A DNA stretch of 64,000 nt from Porphyromonas pasteri (GTDB taxonomy: Bacteria > Bacteroidota > Bacteroidia > Bacteroidales > Porphyromonadaceae): NCBI RefSeq assembly GCF_014647755.1, contig NZ_BMPU01000002.1:310001-374000 (forward strand), given 5' to 3'. Position numbers and translations under genes: made by a program. Of this stretch, positions 60,719-64,000 are shown piece by piece (the first letter of the stretch is position 1; each line of letters opens with the position of its first letter). The notes beneath the pieces were generated by a model that searched no databases, was not told where the DNA came from, and was given only the letters and a program-made list of their open reading frames with translations.

Positions 60719-60970
60719 ATGTCAAAGATTTGTCAGATTACAGGTAAGAAAGCCCTGGTCGGCAACAATGTCTCGCACTCCAATCGCAAGACAAAGCGCC
60801 GCTTCGAAGTCAACCTGTTTACCAAGAAGTTCTTCTGGCCAGAAGAAGGGTGCTGGATCGTCCTGAAGGTGTCTGCCGCAGGCCTCCGCCTCATCAACAA
60901 GATCGGTCTCGATGCCGCTGTGCGTCAGGCTGCAAACAATGGCTACCTAAGTGAAATCAAAGTAAAGTAG
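60719..60970 (+). CDS. rpmB: 50S ribosomal protein L28
   Basis: The 83-residue protein [20 protein letters not shown]... with [13 protein letters not shown] is a standard L28. It heads the L28-L33-DUF4295 unit. A -7-like TTACTTTG stands at about 60626; the leader would be about 85 bases. Confidence 0.97.
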   Translation: MSKICQITGKKALVGNNVSHSNRKTKRRFEVNLFTKKFFWPEEGCWIVLKVSAAGLRLINKIGLDAAVRQAANNGYLSEIKVK

Positions 60971-60980
60971 TAGGAAGATC

Positions 60981-61169
60981 ATGGCAAAGAAAGCTAAAGG
61001 AAACAGAGTACAGGTCATCCTCGAGTGCACCGAGCACAAGGAGAGTGGTATGCCAGGGACGTCCCGCTACATCACGACCAAGAACAGAAAGAATACGACC
61101 GAGCGTCTTGAGCTGAGAAAGTACAACCCCATCCTCAAGCGTATGACGGTCCATAAGGAAATCAAGTAA
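60981..61169 (+). CDS. rpmG: 50S ribosomal protein L33
   Basis: The 62-residue protein starts [20 protein letters not shown] and contains [20 protein letters not shown] and a basic C-terminus. It has a single Cys in the ECTEHK segment and lacks the zinc-binding pairs, so it is the zinc-free L33 type. It follows rpmB by 10 bases. Confidence 0.96.
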   Translation: MAKKAKGNRVQVILECTEHKESGMPGTSRYITTKNRKNTTERLELRKYNPILKRMTVHKEIK

Positions 61170-61187
61170 TCACGAGGAGACAAGACA

Positions 61188-61337
61188 ATGGCAAAGAAAG
61201 CAGTCGCATCATTCAAGAAGGCCGACGGTCGTACCTACTCTAAGGTCATCAAGATGGTCAAGTCCCCTAAGACGGGTGCTTACATCTTCCAGGAAGAGAT
61301 GGTCCCCAACGAAGCCGTCAAGGAGTTCTTCTCTTAA
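61188..61337 (+). CDS. DUF4295 small basic protein
   Basis: A 49-residue frame (MAKKAVASFKKADGRTYSKV at the start, ending VKEFFS) lies 18 bases after rpmG. DUF4295 proteins follow rpmB-rpmG in many Bacteroidetes and are very basic, so they are thought to be ribosome-associated. It is followed by a terminator. Confidence 0.9.
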   Translation: MAKKAVASFKKADGRTYSKVIKMVKSPKTGAYIFQEEMVPNEAVKEFFS

Positions 61338-61418
61338 TCGAACGAACTTCGTCGGGTGCTCTGCCCTCACTATAGAGGTTGCACCCACCGCCGCTACCCG
61401 AGTGTAGCAAACACCTAC

Positions 61419-61462
61419 AAGAGGCTGCCCTATGCAATGCAAGCGGGCAGCCTCTTATCTTT
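61419..61462 (+). terminator. Terminator of the L28-L33 unit
   Basis: Perfect 12-bp stem (61419-61430 with 61445-61456), then atctttt. Confidence 0.85.
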
Positions 61463-61537
61463 TCGAGACCTCCGAGTTAACTCCCCTCACCGCGCCTCTA
61501 TCAGCTGCGGTGCCGACCCTATAAAGCAGAGATCTTC

Positions 61538-62932
61538 ATGTCTACGCAGGTAGAAAAAAACACCGAGCGCATTGAGCGCTTAGCTCACGAGCGCATCCCA
61601 CGCCTCCTCATTCACTATGGTGTCCCAGCTATTGTGGGGACGATGGTCAACGCGCTCTACAGCGTCGTCGACCGCATCTTCATCGGGCAGGGCGTCAGCG
61701 AATTTGCTATCACGGGGCTGGCTCTGACCTTCCCTATCCTGATCTTCATCCAAGCCTTCGGTATGCTTATCGGCGTCGGGGCTTCATCTCGTGTGTCCAT
61801 CCTCCTCGGCGAGAACAAGCACGATCAGGCCGAGCGTATCCTGAGTAATGCCCTCCTGCTGACTCTGGTCACGCAGGTGCTGACCTTAGTGCCGGTGATG
61901 ATCTGGCTCGACGATATCCTCCGAGCTCTGGGGGCTAACGACCGCACGCTCCCCTTCGCCTACGACTATCTGAAGATCATGATCCCGGGGAATATCTTCT
62001 CGACGCTCTGCTTCAGCTTCAATGCGATCATGCGTGCTTCGGGCTATCCCTACAAGGCGATGATCACGATGCTCATCGGGGCAGGGCTCAATACGCTCCT
62101 CGATGCGCTCTTCATCTATGGCTTTGACTGGGGTATTGAGGGGGCTGCTTGGGCTACGGTGATCGCTATGGCTGTGTCGTCAGCGTTTGTGATGCAGCAC
62201 TTCCTCAGCAGCAAGAGCGAGGTGCAGTTCCGCCGACGCAATATGCGCCTCTCCTCCGAGCAGATCCTGGCGATCCTCTCTATCGGTATGTCGCCCTTCT
62301 TCCTGCAGCTCCTCAGTAGTGGTATCGCCTTCCTCATCAACTCTACCTTGGCTCGCTATGCGGAGAACTCTCTGATGGCTGACCGAGCGGTGGGGGCTTA
62401 TGGGATCATCAATAGCGCGGCCCTTGTGGGCTTTATGTTCATGCTCGGTATCGCTCAGGGAATGCAGCCCATCGTGGGCTACAACTACGGAGCCCGTGCG
62501 ATGGACCGTGTGCGTCAGGCCTTCAAGATCTGCTCGTCTACGAACTTCGGTATCGGTGCTTTCGTGACTATCGTAGCGGTGGTGGCACCAGGCTTGATCG
62601 CCTCACTCTTCACCAGCTCTCCTGAGATGATCGAGGCCTCGGTGCATGCGCTACGCCTCTGTCTCTATGGCTTTGCCTTCGTAGGCTTCCAGGTCACGGC
62701 TACGCAGTTCTTCCAGAGTATCGGCTTCGGGGGGAAGGCGCTTCTCTTGAGTCTCTCTCGGCAGATCCTCTTCCTCCTGCCTGCGCTCTTCCTCTTCCCG
62801 CTGCTCTGGGGCTCTACGGGTGTATGGCTCGCTATGCCCTTCTCGGACATCGCTGCAGGGGTGCTGGGGATGATCCTGATGTACTATCAGTTCAAGATCT
62901 TCGACCGTAAGTTCGGCTCCGAGGGGCTCTAA
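61538..62932 (+). CDS. MATE family multidrug efflux transporter
   Basis: The 464-residue inner-membrane protein has twelve hydrophobic segments in two six-helix halves, beginning LIHYGVPAIVGTMVNALYSVVDRIFIGQGV, the usual MATE opening. It probably exports drugs or metabolites with H+ or Na+; the substrate is not known. The start MSTQVEKNTERIERLAHE is a short cytoplasmic N-terminus. The metallophosphoesterase gene starts 27 bases later. Confidence 0.92.
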   Translation: MSTQVEKNTERIERLAHERIPRLLIHYGVPAIVGTMVNALYSVVDRIFIGQGVSEFAITGLALTFPILIFIQAFGMLIGVGASSRVSILLGENKHDQAERILSNALLLTLVTQVLTLVPVMIWLDDILRALGANDRTLPFAYDYLKIMIPGNIFSTLCFSFNAIMRASGYPYKAMITMLIGAGLNTLLDALFIYGFDWGIEGAAWATVIAMAVSSAFVMQHFLSSKSEVQFRRRNMRLSSEQILAILSIGMSPFFLQLLSSGIAFLINSTLARYAENSLMADRAVGAYGIINSAALVGFMFMLGIAQGMQPIVGYNYGARAMDRVRQAFKICSSTNFGIGAFVTIVAVVAPGLIASLFTSSPEMIEASVHALRLCLYGFAFVGFQVTATQFFQSIGFGGKALLLSLSRQILFLLPALFLFPLLWGSTGVWLAMPFSDIAAGVLGMILMYYQFKIFDRKFGSEGL

Positions 62933-62959
62933 GGTCGCACGCCACTTTCCCTTTATACT

Positions 62960-64000
62960 ATGGTTTATTTGTATTCGGTCCTCTGCTGCCTCTTCCTCTT
63001 CCCGTACCTCGGGTGGCGCGCAGGGCAAGTGCTGGGGCCGCGCCTGCGCCGCGCCTTCTGGGGCTTGCTGGTGCTGATCTTTGTGCTCTTCTCCATCGCG
63101 CTCCTCATCCATCGCCGCTTCGAGGCCGACTGGATGAGTGCCGTGATGAATGGTAGCGTGTATATCTTCTTCTCTACGATGTACGCTACGGCGGTCGTCG
63201 TCGGGGTGAATATCCTACGCTATATCGATGCGCGCACGCTCAAGCTTTACGCTTCGGCTCGCCCTGCGGTAAAGCAGGGGATGAAGGTCATTGTCTTCAT
63301 CGCTGCTCTTGCCGTCTTCTTCACGACGATGGTCATCGGCCACCGCAATGTGCGCTACCCGCGCGTCATGTATCAGAAGTACACCGTCAAGCGTCTAGTG
63401 CCCGAAGGGGCACAGCCCGAGAAGCGCATGCGTCTGGTCTTCTTCTCCGACCTGCATATCGGCGAAGCGATGACGCCCGACTATATCGCTCGTGCGGTGA
63501 AGCTCATCCAAGACCAGCAGCCTGACCTCATCCTCTGCGGTGGGGACTTCATCGATCACCGCGCCGTCTACGCTTATGATCCGCGCGTGATGGCTTCGCT
63601 CCGCTCACTCCATGCGCCTCTGGGTGTGTACTACGTCTTGGGAAATCACGAATATCGTGACGATCTGGAGGCCAATATCCGCTGGGTTTCCGAGGTCGGT
63701 GGTACGCTCCTTCGCGACAGTATCGCCTTCCCTGGGGATGGCCCGCTTACGCTCATCGGGCGTGATGACTGGGTGAATGGCAACCGAAAGCCCTTCGAGG
63801 TCATCGCCAACGAAGCGGATCCCTTGCGCGGACCCGTCGTGCTCATGGAGCATACGCCCGCCTCGATAGATAGCATCGGCGATAGCCCCGTGGACCTCAT
63901 CCTCTGTGGTCATACCCACGGCGGACAGATCTGGCCCGGCCAACTGATGGTCTGGTGGCGCTACGGCATGGTCTCGGGTACGCGCCCTGTGGGTGAGCGT
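62960..64000 (+). CDS. Membrane-anchored metallophosphoesterase (cut by window edge)
   Basis: 347 codons are visible from ATG 62960 to the right edge with no stop. Residues 1-125 contain about four TM helices (for example VYLYSVLCCLFLFPYLGW, LLVLIFVLFSIALLIH and VIVFIAALAVFFTTMVIGH). The catalytic domain follows, with FFSDLHIGE (near 157), GGDFIDH (about 193), LGNHEYR (about 227) and CGHTHGGQIWPG (about 316), all metal-binding motifs of the calcineurin-like family. Active site location is likely periplasmic. Membrane-tethered enzymes of this kind often act on lipid or cell-wall precursors; the substrate is unknown. Confidence 0.9.
   Translation, partial: MVYLYSVLCCLFLFPYLGWRAGQVLGPRLRRAFWGLLVLIFVLFSIALLIHRRFEADWMSAVMNGSVYIFFSTMYATAVVVGVNILRYIDARTLKLYASARPAVKQGMKVIVFIAALAVFFTTMVIGHRNVRYPRVMYQKYTVKRLVPEGAQPEKRMRLVFFSDLHIGEAMTPDYIARAVKLIQDQQPDLILCGGDFIDHRAVYAYDPRVMASLRSLHAPLGVYYVLGNHEYRDDLEANIRWVSEVGGTLLRDSIAFPGDGPLTLIGRDDWVNGNRKPFEVIANEADPLRGPVVLMEHTPASIDSIGDSPVDLILCGHTHGGQIWPGQLMVWWRYGMVSGTRPVGER

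Overview
The window looks like a chromosomal segment of a Bacteroidales bacterium, most probably Porphyromonas or a close, relatively GC-rich relative. Four things suggest this: promoters of the TTG-N19/20-TAnnTTTG type, a SusC/SusD (RagA/RagB-like) operon with DUF4843, PKD-like and zinc-metalloprotease partners, tandem OmpA-family proteins arranged like the Pgm6/Pgm7 pair of P. gingivalis, and fimbrillin-like lipoproteins. DUF4295, DUF4494, DUF4954 and DUF3276 proteins point the same way. There is no rRNA, CRISPR array, integrase or transposase.

Layout. 1-4664: start of an AraC-like regulator, then murD-ftsW-murG, a fragment of the division/cell-wall cluster. 4764-6801: a small barrel protein and nhaA on the minus strand. 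8100-20516: an outer-membrane uptake operon (susC, susD, two lipoproteins), then two paralogous metalloproteases, the first of which has lost its zinc ligands. 20614-25002: a barrel protein and two tandem [small protein + fimbrillin-like lipoprotein] pairs. 25132-25650: a promoter-to-terminator stretch without a gene that folds into many hairpins, possibly an RNA gene. 25681-28267: a c-di-AMP phosphodiesterase-like HD protein and shikimate kinase. 28993-29181: two tRNA-Arg genes. 29245-34220: minus-strand hflX-hemH-fucosidase-phosphatase. 35403-37734: the OmpA pair. 37968-40371: five tRNAs around an RlmL-like methyltransferase. 40453-44996: ispE, cbiA, DUF4954. 45107-50596: a compact six-gene minus-strand operon from a PUR-domain protein to rarA. 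About 50900-55110: an AT-richer island with an unrecognised exported protein, a secreted nuclease and a small winged-helix protein. 55171-64000: acyl-CoA ligase, DUF4494, YggS, S41 protease, FHA protein, L28-L33-DUF4295, a MATE pump and a metallophosphoesterase cut by the right edge.

The most unusual signal is between genes. Five intergenic regions carry a 76-bp array of four near-palindromic units (core ACGT/ACGT) whose centres are always 21, 22 and 21 bp apart. Two of these arrays lie inside 225-bp elements that are inverted copies of each other (about 88% identical by hand alignment). Each of those is followed by a second kind of array, ACC-N6-GGT units every 22-23 bp, which also occurs alone at 42668-42768. 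Regular two-helical-turn spacing of loop-free palindromes looks like a multi-dimer protein-binding platform rather than RNA hairpins, but no function is known to me.
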